DNA from: Desulfuromonadales bacterium
Lineage (GTDB): Bacteria > Desulfobacterota > Desulfuromonadia > Geobacterales > Pseudopelobacteraceae
Assembly: GCA_013349405.1 (NCBI GenBank)
Contig: DUZS01000002.1
Location: 62,001 to 126,000 of the forward strand
Direction: 5' to 3'
Length of the DNA: 64,000 nucleotides
Positions 52,293 through 59,590 of this stretch are shown here, piece by piece. The notes beneath the pieces were generated by a model, which was not told where the DNA came from, did not search any database, and was given only the letters and a program-made list of their open reading frames with translations. The position numbers were made by a program, and so were the translations under genes. How positions within the stretch are numbered: the first letter of the stretch is position 1; the number at the start of each line of letters is the position of its first letter.

Positions 52293-53591
52293 TTACACCG
52301 CCCGATGGGCGAAGCTCGCACCGCCAAGGGCACCGGTATAGATTGATTCATCGCTGATGTTGATGGTGATGTCGCCGTAGTTTTCTTTAATCAGCTTGCG
52401 CAGTTCGTTGACCGCTGACTCGTTTTTGGCGACACCGCCGGTAAAGGTGAATTGGTCATGAACACCGCCCGAACGCGACAGAATCGACATGGCTCGCAGC
52501 ATGATGGCGCGATGCAGACCGGCCAGAATGTCGGCGCGGCTTTCACCGAGGGCGAGCCGGTCGCGCAGTTCGGCGCCGGCAAAAACAGTGCAGGTGGAGT
52601 TGATACGCGTCGCTTTATTGGCTTTCATGGCGATCGGCCCCAGTTCATGGAGGCCGATCTTCATTTCGTCGGCGATGTAGCCGAGGTAGCGACCGCACCC
52701 GGCGGCGCAACGGTCGTTCATCTGAAAATTGGCGACGATGCCGTTTTCATCAATCTGAATCCCCTTGGTGTCCTGACCGCCGATGTCGAGTACCGTACGG
52801 GTGCCGGGGAACATCATGTGGGCACCCATGCCGTGGCAGAGAATTTCCGAGCGGATATGCTCTTTGGGAAACGGCAGCCGGACCCGGCCGTAACCGGTGC
52901 CGACGACGTAGGTTTCTTCCAGTTCAATGTCGAGCACCTTTTTGAGGGCGGCCTGGGCATCAGCTTCGCTGACTTCAACACCGGCTACGTCACGCAAGGC
53001 ACGGGTGAGTCCGTTCAGTAGCTGCAGGGAAACAGCCTCGTCAGAAGAGACCAGGCTTTCGATATCGATGATCGATTTGTCGTAGATGTTGAGCATGGCG
53101 TCAAAGCTGATGCCGGCCTGGCGGGCGACATCTTCGGCGATGTTCATGAAGCGCGATCCGGCAATGTCGCGGAAGAAGTCGGATTTGCGATCGGCGCCGG
53201 GGGCGTAGATAGCGGCGGCTTCTCCCTCTATCTTGCGAAAGACGACGGCAAGGGCCTCTTTAAGGGTTGTCTTTATCTCCACAAAGCGCGGGTTGTCGAG
53301 GTAAAGTTCGCAGGTTTCCTCCAGCTGCCGGAGTTCGGAGAGGAACTGTTCCAGCCGGAAGTTGCGCTCCAGATCGGCGAGAAGGCGGTCGGCCCCCCCC
53401 TTGGTGCCGAGAGCCTGATTGAACAGGGTAAAGCGGGCGCTTATTTTTGCTTCCTGCTTGGAGACGCGGGCGGCAACGTCGTAGTTGGAGCGGGAGTTGG
53501 TGATGCCGCGACCGAGTACGGTGCGGTTTTCATCCATCAGTACCGCTTTGGTGGTGGTGGATCCGAGGTCTATACCGATAAATGTACGCAT
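52293..53591 (-). CDS. bcrA: Class I benzoyl-CoA reductase, alpha (activator) subunit
   Basis: 432 residues from the ATG at 53591 (AGGAGAG upstream); an upstream in-frame start overlaps bcrB and is unlikely. ASKHA motifs [24 protein letters not shown], and cluster Cys in [12 protein letters not shown] and [18 protein letters not shown] near the end. The N-terminal half has the extra segment ([21 protein letters not shown]) typical of BcrA and absent from 2-hydroxyacyl-CoA dehydratase activators. It pairs with BcrD to form the ATP-hydrolysing electron donor. Confidence 0.9.
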   Translation of the reverse strand: MRTFIGIDLGSTTTKAVLMDENRTVLGRGITNSRSNYDVAARVSKQEAKISARFTLFNQALGTKGGADRLLADLERNFRLEQFLSELRQLEETCELYLDNPRFVEIKTTLKEALAVVFRKIEGEAAAIYAPGADRKSDFFRDIAGSRFMNIAEDVARQAGISFDAMLNIYDKSIIDIESLVSSDEAVSLQLLNGLTRALRDVAGVEVSEADAQAALKKVLDIELEETYVVGTGYGRVRLPFPKEHIRSEILCHGMGAHMMFPGTRTVLDIGGQDTKGIQIDENGIVANFQMNDRCAAGCGRYLGYIADEMKIGLHELGPIAMKANKATRINSTCTVFAGAELRDRLALGESRADILAGLHRAIMLRAMSILSRSGGVHDQFTFTGGVAKNESAVNELRKLIKENYGDITINISDESIYTGALGGASFAHRAV

Positions 53592-53601
53592 GGTTTCTCT
53601 C

Positions 53602-54909
53602 CTACGCTGCCTGGATGGCTGAGCCACCGGCACGGCGTTTCTGATCGATCATCTGGAAGTAGCTTTCCAGACGGTTTTTGACGTTGGCCGCCGAGAAGTA
53701 GCGCGGGTCAACCAGGTCGGTTTCGATGAAGGCGCCCGGCTTGCCGGTGCGTTTCTCGACTTCGCGCATCATGACCAGCTGGCCGGCCGAGAAGCTGTTA
53801 CAGCTCTTGATGGAGTTGATCAGCAGGCCGTCAGCTTCGTATTCAACGACGTTTCTGGCCAGCATGTCGACCCGGGTCGGCAGGTTGCGGTTGGTATAGA
53901 CACCGAGGCAGTAGTCGGCCAGCGTCTCCAGCGGGTGGTCGGCATCATGCCGGAAGTTGTCGTAGTCGTAGACGCCACCGACTTTGGTGTAGGAGCTGGC
54001 AACGACGACAGCACCAAATTCGTAGAACATCTGCCAGAACTCACGGAAGTTGGTCCAGTTGGGTGGGCCTTCAACAACCAGGCGGTATTTCTCCTCAGGC
54101 ATGTCGCCGTCGGGGCTCTGGGCGCAGAGACCAAGCTTGATGCGCTCTTCGATTTCTGCCCGCAGCAGTTTGTAATAATGAATTGCTTCGTCGGTACCGC
54201 GGAATGCGGTGAAGATCGGCCCCATGTAGTAGACGCCGCCGAAATAGCAGTCGATGGGGGAGGGCCTCCGCTTGGACTGTTCCAGCATCCAGACCAGATC
54301 ATCTTCGGCTGCGGCTGATTTGCGCAGATAGCCGCGCAGGCGGTCGATGTCGAACTTGATACCGGAGATCTTCTCCAGAGTCGGGATGACATCTTCCTTG
54401 AGCTGTTTGACGATGTAGTCGCGCATGTTTTTAGTCGGCGCACCATCGGCGGCGTAGGGAACGTGCAGCATGACTGTCGGGCATTTGTACTGTTCACGCA
54501 GCAGTTCAAACCATTTCAGGAAGGTGAAGCAACCGGTGTAGGAGAGCAGCAGAACGTCCGGATCAGGAAACGGCTTGCCGTTGGGGGCGATATTCCCTTT
54601 GGCCATCATGCCGATATCCGCTTTTACGTAGGTGCAGACATCCTCCGAGTGGCCACCCCGCTCGGCCTCCATGATCATCTCGCCCGATTTTTTACGCATG
54701 GCGTTCTGGATGGCGTTGATCTCGGGGAGGTTGTTGGCGATGTCAAAGCACATGAGGAGTTCGTTCAGGTTGCCCGGAACGAATGTTGATGAGACCTTGA
54801 CCTTACCACTGGTGATTTTGTCATAGTTACGGGTGATCATCTCTTTTTGGACTTCCTGAGAGTGAGATTTGATCACTTCTTTCGGTTTGCCGATGTCCTG
54901 AGTGCTCAT
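53602..54909 (-). CDS. bcrB: Class I benzoyl-CoA reductase, beta subunit
   Basis: 435 residues from the ATG at 54909, which overlaps the bcrC stop (ATGA) and has GGAG 6 bases upstream. It belongs to the HgdB/BcrB family: [17 protein letters not shown] with a candidate cluster Cys, a second Cys in [12 protein letters not shown], and [14 protein letters not shown] near residue 360. Together with BcrC it carries the active-site [4Fe-4S] clusters that reduce the aromatic ring of benzoyl-CoA. Length agrees with Thauera BcrB (about 430). Confidence 0.88.
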   Translation of the reverse strand: MSTQDIGKPKEVIKSHSQEVQKEMITRNYDKITSGKVKVSSTFVPGNLNELLMCFDIANNLPEINAIQNAMRKKSGEMIMEAERGGHSEDVCTYVKADIGMMAKGNIAPNGKPFPDPDVLLLSYTGCFTFLKWFELLREQYKCPTVMLHVPYAADGAPTKNMRDYIVKQLKEDVIPTLEKISGIKFDIDRLRGYLRKSAAAEDDLVWMLEQSKRRPSPIDCYFGGVYYMGPIFTAFRGTDEAIHYYKLLRAEIEERIKLGLCAQSPDGDMPEEKYRLVVEGPPNWTNFREFWQMFYEFGAVVVASSYTKVGGVYDYDNFRHDADHPLETLADYCLGVYTNRNLPTRVDMLARNVVEYEADGLLINSIKSCNSFSAGQLVMMREVEKRTGKPGAFIETDLVDPRYFSAANVKNRLESYFQMIDQKRRAGGSAIQAA

Positions 54910-56081
54910 GATTGACTCCATAGTTTGATTGTGTCGGCGAAGGTGCCGGACTGTTCGCGAATCGGCTGCATCTGGCCGGAGTTTTCGGCGTATTGCATGG
55001 TGATGTAAGGGATCTTGTTGGCTTCAAGCCGAGTTACCATCATCGGCTGATCCAGCAGTGCCGGGTCACAGAAGCTGGGAGAAGCGAAAATAACACCGTC
55101 GGCACTCCGTTTTTTGATGATATCGAGCAGGTAGCTCCCTTTTTCGTTCAGATCGACTTCGTATTTGGCGGCGGTTTCGGCGCTGTAATGCAGAAATGCC
55201 CGGGACAGGTTTTCAATGGGGTCGCCGTTGACAGGTACTTCCTTCAGCAGCCAGCGGTTGACCATCATGAAGTCGTCGTCAACGATGTAGCAGCCGGAGA
55301 GTTCAATGGATTTGATCAGATTGAGCGGAGGCTGTTCGCAGAACGCTCCGGTCATGACGATCCGGCAGTTGTCGCGCATCGGCAGATCTTCTTTTTCGGC
55401 TGCAACCAGATACTCTTTCATCAGTTGGGTGTGCTCTTCGACCGGCAGGATCATGCCGGCCCGCATCAGGAGGTAAACTTCTGCCGAGGGAGCCCGCCAG
55501 GGAGTGGCAGAGCGGAAGTCGTAGACTTTGTTGACCCAGAGGCGGTTTTCATTGTAAAGGGCTATGGAATGGTTGAGCGCCTCATCGCTGATGCTGCAGC
55601 CGCCCAGTTTCTCCAATCCCTCCTTCAGTTCGCGCAGTTCCTGAGAGTAGAAGACACCGCCGACATTGTCTTCGAAGTTCTGGGGAGTATCAAAGTAGCG
55701 GACATATTTATCCGAGAACATAAGTTTCCAGATGCCGGACAGATTGCGGATAACGTCACAGATGGAGGGGAACATCATGCCGTCCACGAAGTCGAGTTTG
55801 CCGGTGATGGCCAGTTCGATGGTTGAACGCGGAATGCGGCAGATGTAACTCTGGTAGTAGGCATCGCCATGGATGACCTCCATGTCGGCACCTCCGCCCA
55901 GAATGCCCAATGGCAGCATGCCGGCGGCGTGGATGATTTCACGCGGGACATAAACCGGCATGTAACCGATGACTTTGCGACCCGGTTGGGCCTCTTTCCA
56001 TTCGCGGGCCTTGGTAAAGCTCAGGTCCTCGAATAGCTCCTGGCAGTAGGCAACAATTTCTTTTACCGATTTTGTACTCAT
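54906..56081 (-). CDS. bcrC: Class I benzoyl-CoA reductase, gamma subunit
   Basis: 391 residues, close to Thauera BcrC (about 385). HgdC/BcrC-family features: GRKVIGYMPVYVPREIIHAAGMLPLGILGGG, SYICRIPRSTIELA and DGMMFPSICDVIRN with Cys ligands, then DNCRIVMTGAFCEQPPL and FASPSFCDPALLDQPM. It is the catalytic partner of BcrB. AAAGGAG precedes the ATG. It is the first reductase gene, 27 bases after the small GNAT gene and downstream of two riboswitches. Confidence 0.88.
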   Translation of the reverse strand: MSTKSVKEIVAYCQELFEDLSFTKAREWKEAQPGRKVIGYMPVYVPREIIHAAGMLPLGILGGGADMEVIHGDAYYQSYICRIPRSTIELAITGKLDFVDGMMFPSICDVIRNLSGIWKLMFSDKYVRYFDTPQNFEDNVGGVFYSQELRELKEGLEKLGGCSISDEALNHSIALYNENRLWVNKVYDFRSATPWRAPSAEVYLLMRAGMILPVEEHTQLMKEYLVAAEKEDLPMRDNCRIVMTGAFCEQPPLNLIKSIELSGCYIVDDDFMMVNRWLLKEVPVNGDPIENLSRAFLHYSAETAAKYEVDLNEKGSYLLDIIKKRSADGVIFASPSFCDPALLDQPMMVTRLEANKIPYITMQYAENSGQMQPIREQSGTFADTIKLWSQS

Positions 56082-56108
56082 ATCATCTGTTCTCCTTTGT
56101 AATGCCTT

Positions 56109-56552
56109 CTAGATTTGACTTATCAGTTCAATGTATCTACCGGTTCGTAGCCCCATATTGCGAAAGAACGACATCGTCTCTGCATCTTCAAGACTGACCA
56201 TGGTTCTGACCAATGAGACACCTGTATGCTTCATTTGTCCTGATATCTCATCAAACAGCCGTTTTGCTATGTTCATTTCACGTGCATATGGAGCAACAGT
56301 AAGTGCGAACACCCAGCCACATGGCGGCGATCCGAATTCCCAGGCACGTATCTCTCCGATAATAAAGCCAATGACAACATCGCCGGTTTCCGCAACGAGG
56401 GAAAAACGGTCTTTTCTGCTGACTGCAGCATAGTGAGCAAAAATTCCCCGCCAATAATCCGGTTTTGCTTCCCTGGTAGTGACATGATCCAGGGCGATGA
56501 CAGATTCAAGATCGCTCTGAATGGCGGTGCGGATTGACAGATTTTTATGCAT
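56109..56552 (-). CDS. GNAT acetyltransferase, first gene of the bcr operon
   Basis: 147 residues from the ATG at 56552; a TTG two codons earlier (56558) lies at a better distance from AAGGAG and could be used instead. One GNAT domain: VIGFIIGEIRAWEFG, ALTVAPYAREMNIAKRLFDEI (acetyl-CoA loop) and VSLEDAETMSFFRNMGLRTGRYI. It is directly downstream of the second riboswitch terminator, so it is the first cistron whose translation depends on read-through. Substrate unknown. Confidence 0.82.
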   Translation of the reverse strand: MHKNLSIRTAIQSDLESVIALDHVTTREAKPDYWRGIFAHYAAVSRKDRFSLVAETGDVVIGFIIGEIRAWEFGSPPCGWVFALTVAPYAREMNIAKRLFDEISGQMKHTGVSLVRTMVSLEDAETMSFFRNMGLRTGRYIELISQI

Positions 56553-56576
56553 CGACAAAACCGCTCCTTATTTCCC

Positions 56577-56621
56577 GAAAATACGAAGAGGGCCCTCCCT
56601 GGATGGAAAGGCCCCCTTGAC
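56577..56621 (-). terminator. Terminator-like hairpin of riboswitch 4 (promoter-distal, bcr operon)
   Basis: Minus strand: AAGGGGGCC...GGAGGGCCCTCTT then a T-rich stretch. It is a near copy of 56783-56825 but has a weaker T tract, and lies just before the first ribosome binding site of the operon. Confidence 0.6.
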
Positions 56622-56645
56622 GTCACAGATAAAATCCGTGCCGTT

Positions 56646-56742
56646 GGGTCTCCTTTGCAAAAGGGAGGCGACGCCGTTTCCAGCGTAACCCATAGGCCGA
56701 ACACCATAAGGAAATCCTGTTAGGTACATGCGGCTCGGAGAG
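56646..56742 (-). promoter_or_regulatory. Moco/Tuco riboswitch candidate 4 (second in tandem, bcr operon)
   Basis: The minus strand shows CTCTCCGAGCCG, a CCTAACAGG-type arm, GGCCTATGGGTTACGCTGGAAA, CGGCGTCGCCTCCC and TTTTGCAAAGGAGACC. These are the same blocks as riboswitch 3 with few changes. The core GGGT-x4-C(T/C)GGAAACGGC is conserved relative to the plus-strand copies. A terminator-like hairpin follows. Confidence 0.8.
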
Positions 56743-56782
56743 TGTTTATTCGGTTGTATTTGATACGTGCCTGCGGCACTTC

Positions 56783-56825
56783 CAAAAAAACAAGGGGCCC
56801 TCCCTGGATGGAAAGGCCCCCTTGA
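56783..56825 (-). terminator. Terminator of riboswitch 3 (promoter-proximal, bcr operon)
   Basis: Minus strand: CAAGGGGGCC ... GGGCCCCTTG followed by seven T. It lies between the two aptamers, so each aptamer has its own expression platform. Confidence 0.8.
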
Positions 56826-56850
56826 CGACAAGAATAATTTCCGTGCCGTT

Positions 56851-56946
56851 GGGTCTCCTTTGCAAAAGGGAGGCGGCGCCGTTTCCAGCGAAACCCATAG
56901 GCCGAACGCCATGAGGTGACCCTTTTAGGCAATTCGGCTCGGAGAG
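56851..56946 (-). promoter_or_regulatory. Moco/Tuco riboswitch candidate 3 (first in tandem, bcr operon)
   Basis: Minus strand: CTCTCCGAGCCGAATTGCC, the CACCTCATGG arm, GGCCTATGGGTTTCGCTGGAAA, CGGCGCCGCCTCCC and TTTTGCAAAGGAGACC. The CTCATGG arm matches the plus-strand copy at 57418. About 205 bases separate equivalent points of this and the next unit, so aptamer plus terminator was duplicated as a block. Confidence 0.85.
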
Positions 56947-56969
56947 TGTTTATTCAATTTTTAAAACTG

Positions 56970-57003
56970 TAATTAAGTACCTTAATACCAAATTATTTGT
57001 CAA
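56970..57003 (-). promoter_or_regulatory. Possible sigma-70 promoter for the bcr operon
   Basis: The minus strand has a perfect TTGACA (57003-56998) followed, at about 17-18 bases, by a weak GTACTT/TACTTA -10. Transcription would begin shortly before the first riboswitch. No -24/-12 site is evident here. Confidence 0.45.
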
Positions 57004-57052
57004 TGAAAAAATATACCCAAAATTTTACGCACATGTATTGACGAACGAAATG

Positions 57053-57100
57053 ACTCTTTTCCTCTTTCAATTTATTCCAACCTGTTATAAAAAGGGTTGG
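57053..57100 (+). promoter_or_regulatory. Conserved AT-rich motif, copy 2 (in front of the relic)
   Basis: CTCTTTTCCTCTTTCAATTT followed by ATTCCAACCTGTTATAAAA, nearly matching 27751-27810 upstream of tupC. Confidence 0.5.
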
Positions 57101-57143
57101 TTGCTGTAAGGAGCGTTTCAGAATAGCACACTCTCCCGATCAT

Positions 57144-57243
57144 TCGGCGCGAAAGCTTACTGGAGGTGAAGCGCAGAGGTCCAGTCTAGCGCGGGCCGAA
57201 ACACAAGGAGGAAGATGAAGAAATAGAGGTTGTGAAAGGCACG
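57144..57243 (+). pseudogene. Collapsed relic of a tupC - storage protein - small gene operon
   Basis: 57144-57199 translates as SARKLTGGEAQRSSLARA, nearly identical to the ABC signature of tupC (28306-28359). Without a break, 57198-57240 continues as KHKEEDEEIEVVKG in another frame, the tail of the small gene at 29935-30171. Everything between (end of tupC, storage protein, start of the small gene) is missing, and a GCGCGGG word is shared at the junction. The conserved upstream motif is retained at 57053-57100. The remaining 57244-57410 holds no gene. Confidence 0.75.
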
Positions 57244-57415
57244 TATAACCTGCTGACAATTGCTACAGTACGTGCAGCGTGTGTTGACAATCTCCCCATT
57301 ACCTGAATTGTGTTACCTCTGGTTTATCAATTTTTTAGGCAGATAATCAACAAATCAGATAGTTAGAGGAATGGTGCGGTTTTTGCTTTAATCGTTTCTG
57401 TCAAAAACATAATTA

Positions 57416-57513
57416 ACCTCTCCGAGCCGCTACACCTACCAGGGAAACCTCATGGTGATGCGGCCTACGGGTACTGCCGGAAACAGCGGTGCCTTCCTTT
57501 GAAAAGGAGAATC
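57416..57513 (+). promoter_or_regulatory. Moco/Tuco riboswitch candidate 5 (upstream of TiaS-like gene)
   Basis: CTCTCCGAGCCGC, ACCTACCAGGGAAACCTCATGG, GCGGCCTACGGGTACTGCCG, GAAACAGCGGTGCCTTCC and TTTGAAAAGGAGAAT: all blocks of the motif, with the extra CC-AGG stem that is shortened in copies 2 and 6. It is followed by a perfect terminator. Confidence 0.87.
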
Positions 57514-57544
57514 TCTCACGGGTGATTTAAGTATCATTTGTCGG

Positions 57545-57576
57545 GGACTCTTTCATTGGAAAGAGTCCTTTTTTTG
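57545..57576 (+). terminator. Expression-platform terminator of riboswitch 5
   Basis: GGACTCTTTC and GAAAGAGTCC pair around a four-base loop, followed by seven T. Confidence 0.92.
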
Positions 57577-57615
57577 TATCCAATGAAGCACACTTATCTT
57601 GACACTGGGGTTTTT

Positions 57616-58359
57616 ATGCGCATTTTGATCAGCATCGATGATACCGACAACCTTGAAAGTCCCGGCACCGGGGCCCTGGCGTCCCAGATTGCCGACGACC
57701 TGGAAAGCAACGGCTGGGGCAAGAGCAGCTTTGTCACCCGTCACCAGTTGCTGGTTCACCCCGACATCCCCTACACCTCCCATAACAGCTCCATGTGTTT
57801 CTCGGCTGATATCAGGGAAGAGTGTCTTGACAGGGTAATCACCTATGCAGCCAATTTTCTGGAACGGGAGAGCGCCCCCGGATCTGACCCCGGCCTCTGT
57901 GTGGCAGCTCTGGATCGTCTACGGGAATCGGCAGAGCTCGTCCGCTTTGGCCAATCAGCGAAGGAATCAGTTCTGACCAAGGATTCAGCATATGAACGTG
58001 CCCGGCAGCTTGGCCTGCATCTTTCCGAGCATGGCGGCACCGGACAGGGCGTTATCGGCGCACTTGCCGGAGCAGGCCTCCGTCTTGGCGGCAACGACGG
58101 TCGCCTGAAGGGGCAGCTTTATTTCGGGGCTCCCGGCGCGATTATCAGCGTTGCTGCTCTTGCCGACCATTACACGGTTGACGAGGTCCGCTCTCTTGAC
58201 GGCAGCGCTGTCTCTGACCTCGACATGGTACGACTGGGGGAGAAGGTGAAAACGGTCCTCCTGGACGGTCGATCTGTGCTGCTGGTGAATCCGGCTGAAG
58301 GCACTTCTGGCGGACCACGTTGGCAAACATGCTCGCGCCAACAGCTGAAGAGGTATTAA
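57616..58359 (+). CDS. TiaS-like (tRNA-Ile2 agmatinylcytidine synthetase family) protein
   Basis: 247 residues from the ATG at 57616; upstream in-frame ATGs overlap the terminator. The N-terminal ISIDDTDNLESPGTG is the phosphate-binding motif of TiaS, followed by LLVHPDIPYTSHNSSMCFSAD and SEHGGTGQGVIGALAGAGLRLGGNDGRLKG, also typical. Archaeal TiaS is about 420 residues with an OB fold and zinc ribbon; both are absent here. Bacteria use TilS for the same tRNA, so the substrate is unlikely to be that tRNA. Control by a Mo/W-cofactor riboswitch points to a metal- or pterin-related ATP-dependent reaction (inference). Confidence 0.75.
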   Translation: MRILISIDDTDNLESPGTGALASQIADDLESNGWGKSSFVTRHQLLVHPDIPYTSHNSSMCFSADIREECLDRVITYAANFLERESAPGSDPGLCVAALDRLRESAELVRFGQSAKESVLTKDSAYERARQLGLHLSEHGGTGQGVIGALAGAGLRLGGNDGRLKGQLYFGAPGAIISVAALADHYTVDEVRSLDGSAVSDLDMVRLGEKVKTVLLDGRSVLLVNPAEGTSGGPRWQTCSRQQLKRY

Positions 58360-58360
58360 T

Positions 58361-58573
58361 ATGAAGCAGATCGTGCTCGTTCAACACGAAACAGAGCTGG
58401 GACGAAATAACTGGGATGGAGCCGCCCGTATTGCGGCGCTCTGTACGACGTTTCATCCGGATGAAGAGGACGAGCAGGTCGCAGACGATCCGCTCTCCTG
58501 TTATAACTGCCGCTATCGACGCTGGACAGCAGTTTCGTTCAGTTGCTGCAAGGGTAGTCCGCTCGTCCACTGA
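58361..58573 (+). CDS. Small Cys-rich protein coupled to the TiaS-like gene
   Basis: 70 residues, starting 1 base after the upstream stop. The C-terminal half has CYNCRYRRWTAVSFSCCKG, a candidate metal site. No family recognised. It shares the riboswitch-5 transcript and may work with the TiaS-like protein. Confidence 0.6.
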   Translation: MKQIVLVQHETELGRNNWDGAARIAALCTTFHPDEEDEQVADDPLSCYNCRYRRWTAVSFSCCKGSPLVH

Positions 58574-58599
58574 CGAATGAGTCACTGAAAATTGCTTAA

Positions 58600-58697
58600 T
58601 TTCTCCGAGCTGCACTTTCTGTCAGGCTCTCCCCTTATGAAAGACAGCCCTTGGGTTCTGCCGGAAACAGCAGCGCCTTCCTTTTGAAAAGGAGAAA
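58600..58697 (+). promoter_or_regulatory. Moco/Tuco riboswitch candidate 6 (upstream of orphan ABC ATPase)
   Basis: CTCCGAGCTGCACTTTCTG, the CTTATGAAAGACAG arm, CCCTTGGGTTCTGCCGGAAA, CAGCAGCGCCTTCC and TTTGAAAAGGAGAAAC. It is very similar to riboswitch 2 in aptamer, spacing and terminator, so the two share a recent origin. Confidence 0.87.
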
Positions 58698-58726
58698 CTT
58701 CAATCGTACGCAATAGCTGCGCCACG

Positions 58727-58763
58727 TGAGGGGTCTCTTCTTATTCAGGGGGGGACCCTTTTT
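58727..58763 (+). terminator. Expression-platform terminator of riboswitch 6
   Basis: GGGGTCTC ... GGGGGACCC then TTTTT, ending at the base before the ATG at 58764. The only purine-rich ribosome site (GGGGGGG) lies in the 3' arm of the hairpin, so folding would block both transcription and translation. Confidence 0.8.
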
Positions 58764-59555
58764 ATGAGCATTACAGACAGCTACATACCCATTGCAGGCG
58801 ACAGAGTCGGTGCTGCAGCTTCAGCAGTGCTGGCGGCAGGACGCTACGAACCGAAAACGACCGTCTCAGCGCATCCAGCGGCAGCATGTGAGGCTGTGGC
58901 AGCCATTGATCTGCGTGATGTCAGCCTCTCCTACCCCGAAACCGGTGCTGCGCTGCAACAGATAAACCTGAAAGTCGTGCCGGGTGAGCGAGTGCACCTG
59001 TTCGGCAGCAACGGCGCCGGAAAGTCGAGCCTGTTACGCTGCCTGACCGGTTTTGAAACACCGGATTCCGGCAGGGTGGAACTTGCCGGCATAACCAATC
59101 CCCGCCCGCACCATCTCCCGGGAAAGGTCGGAATCATGTTTCAGAATTCTTCACGGCATTTATTTGCCGAGAGTGTCTATGATGAAGTGGCGTTTACTCC
59201 GGAACGAATGGGCAGCTCCTGCCTCGAAACAGCGCGCGTTGTGTCGGAAGCGCTCAGCCTTTGCGGCATCGGCCATCTCGCCGACCGGACGCCACTGACG
59301 CTCAGCTTCGGAGAACAGCACCGCGTGGCTCTCGCAACGGTGGTAGCATCGCAACCGGAAGTACTGCTGCTTGATGAACCCTTTACCGGCCTCGATTTCC
59401 CGCAGCGTCTGGCCCTGCTCGATATCCTGGCGGCCATGCCCGGCAGGTATGGTACCACGATCGTCATCGCATCTCACGATGAACTCCCTGATCCTACCTG
59501 GGCGGATCGCACACTGATTCTGAGTGGGGGGCAACTTGACGAAGCCGGCCGGTAA
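58764..59555 (+). CDS. Orphan ABC transporter ATPase, ECF/CbiO type
   Basis: 263 residues with an unusual N-terminal extension of about 48 residues before the ABC fold. Walker A GSNGAGKSS, Q-loop MFQNSSRHLF as in ECF-type ATPases, signature LSFGEQHRVALA, Walker B VLLLDEPFTGLDFPQ and H-loop SHDE. ECF ATPases drive uptake of metals or vitamins with EcfT and an S component, neither of which is adjacent. The Mo/W-cofactor riboswitch directly upstream makes a role in metal or cofactor-precursor uptake likely (inference). A truncated convergent gene follows. Confidence 0.82.
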   Translation: MSITDSYIPIAGDRVGAAASAVLAAGRYEPKTTVSAHPAAACEAVAAIDLRDVSLSYPETGAALQQINLKVVPGERVHLFGSNGAGKSSLLRCLTGFETPDSGRVELAGITNPRPHHLPGKVGIMFQNSSRHLFAESVYDEVAFTPERMGSSCLETARVVSEALSLCGIGHLADRTPLTLSFGEQHRVALATVVASQPEVLLLDEPFTGLDFPQRLALLDILAAMPGRYGTTIVIASHDELPDPTWADRTLILSGGQLDEAGR

Positions 59556-59590
59556 AATACCGGGGCATAAATTGTTTCGTTCTGGCAGCT

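Noticed and set aside
54993-55826. 277-codon plus-strand open frame
   Set aside because: Antisense to bcrC, which matches its family along the whole length.
51428-56081. Reading the four genes as a 2-hydroxyacyl-CoA dehydratase with activator
   Set aside because: Two distinct activator-type subunits, the BcrA N-terminal segment, subunit lengths and the C-B-A-D order fit class I benzoyl-CoA reductase better.
56568-56932. Overlapping minus-strand frames reading MAFGLWVSLETA and similar, repeated twice
   Set aside because: They are translations through the two tandem riboswitch units. The conserved bases follow RNA stems and not codons.
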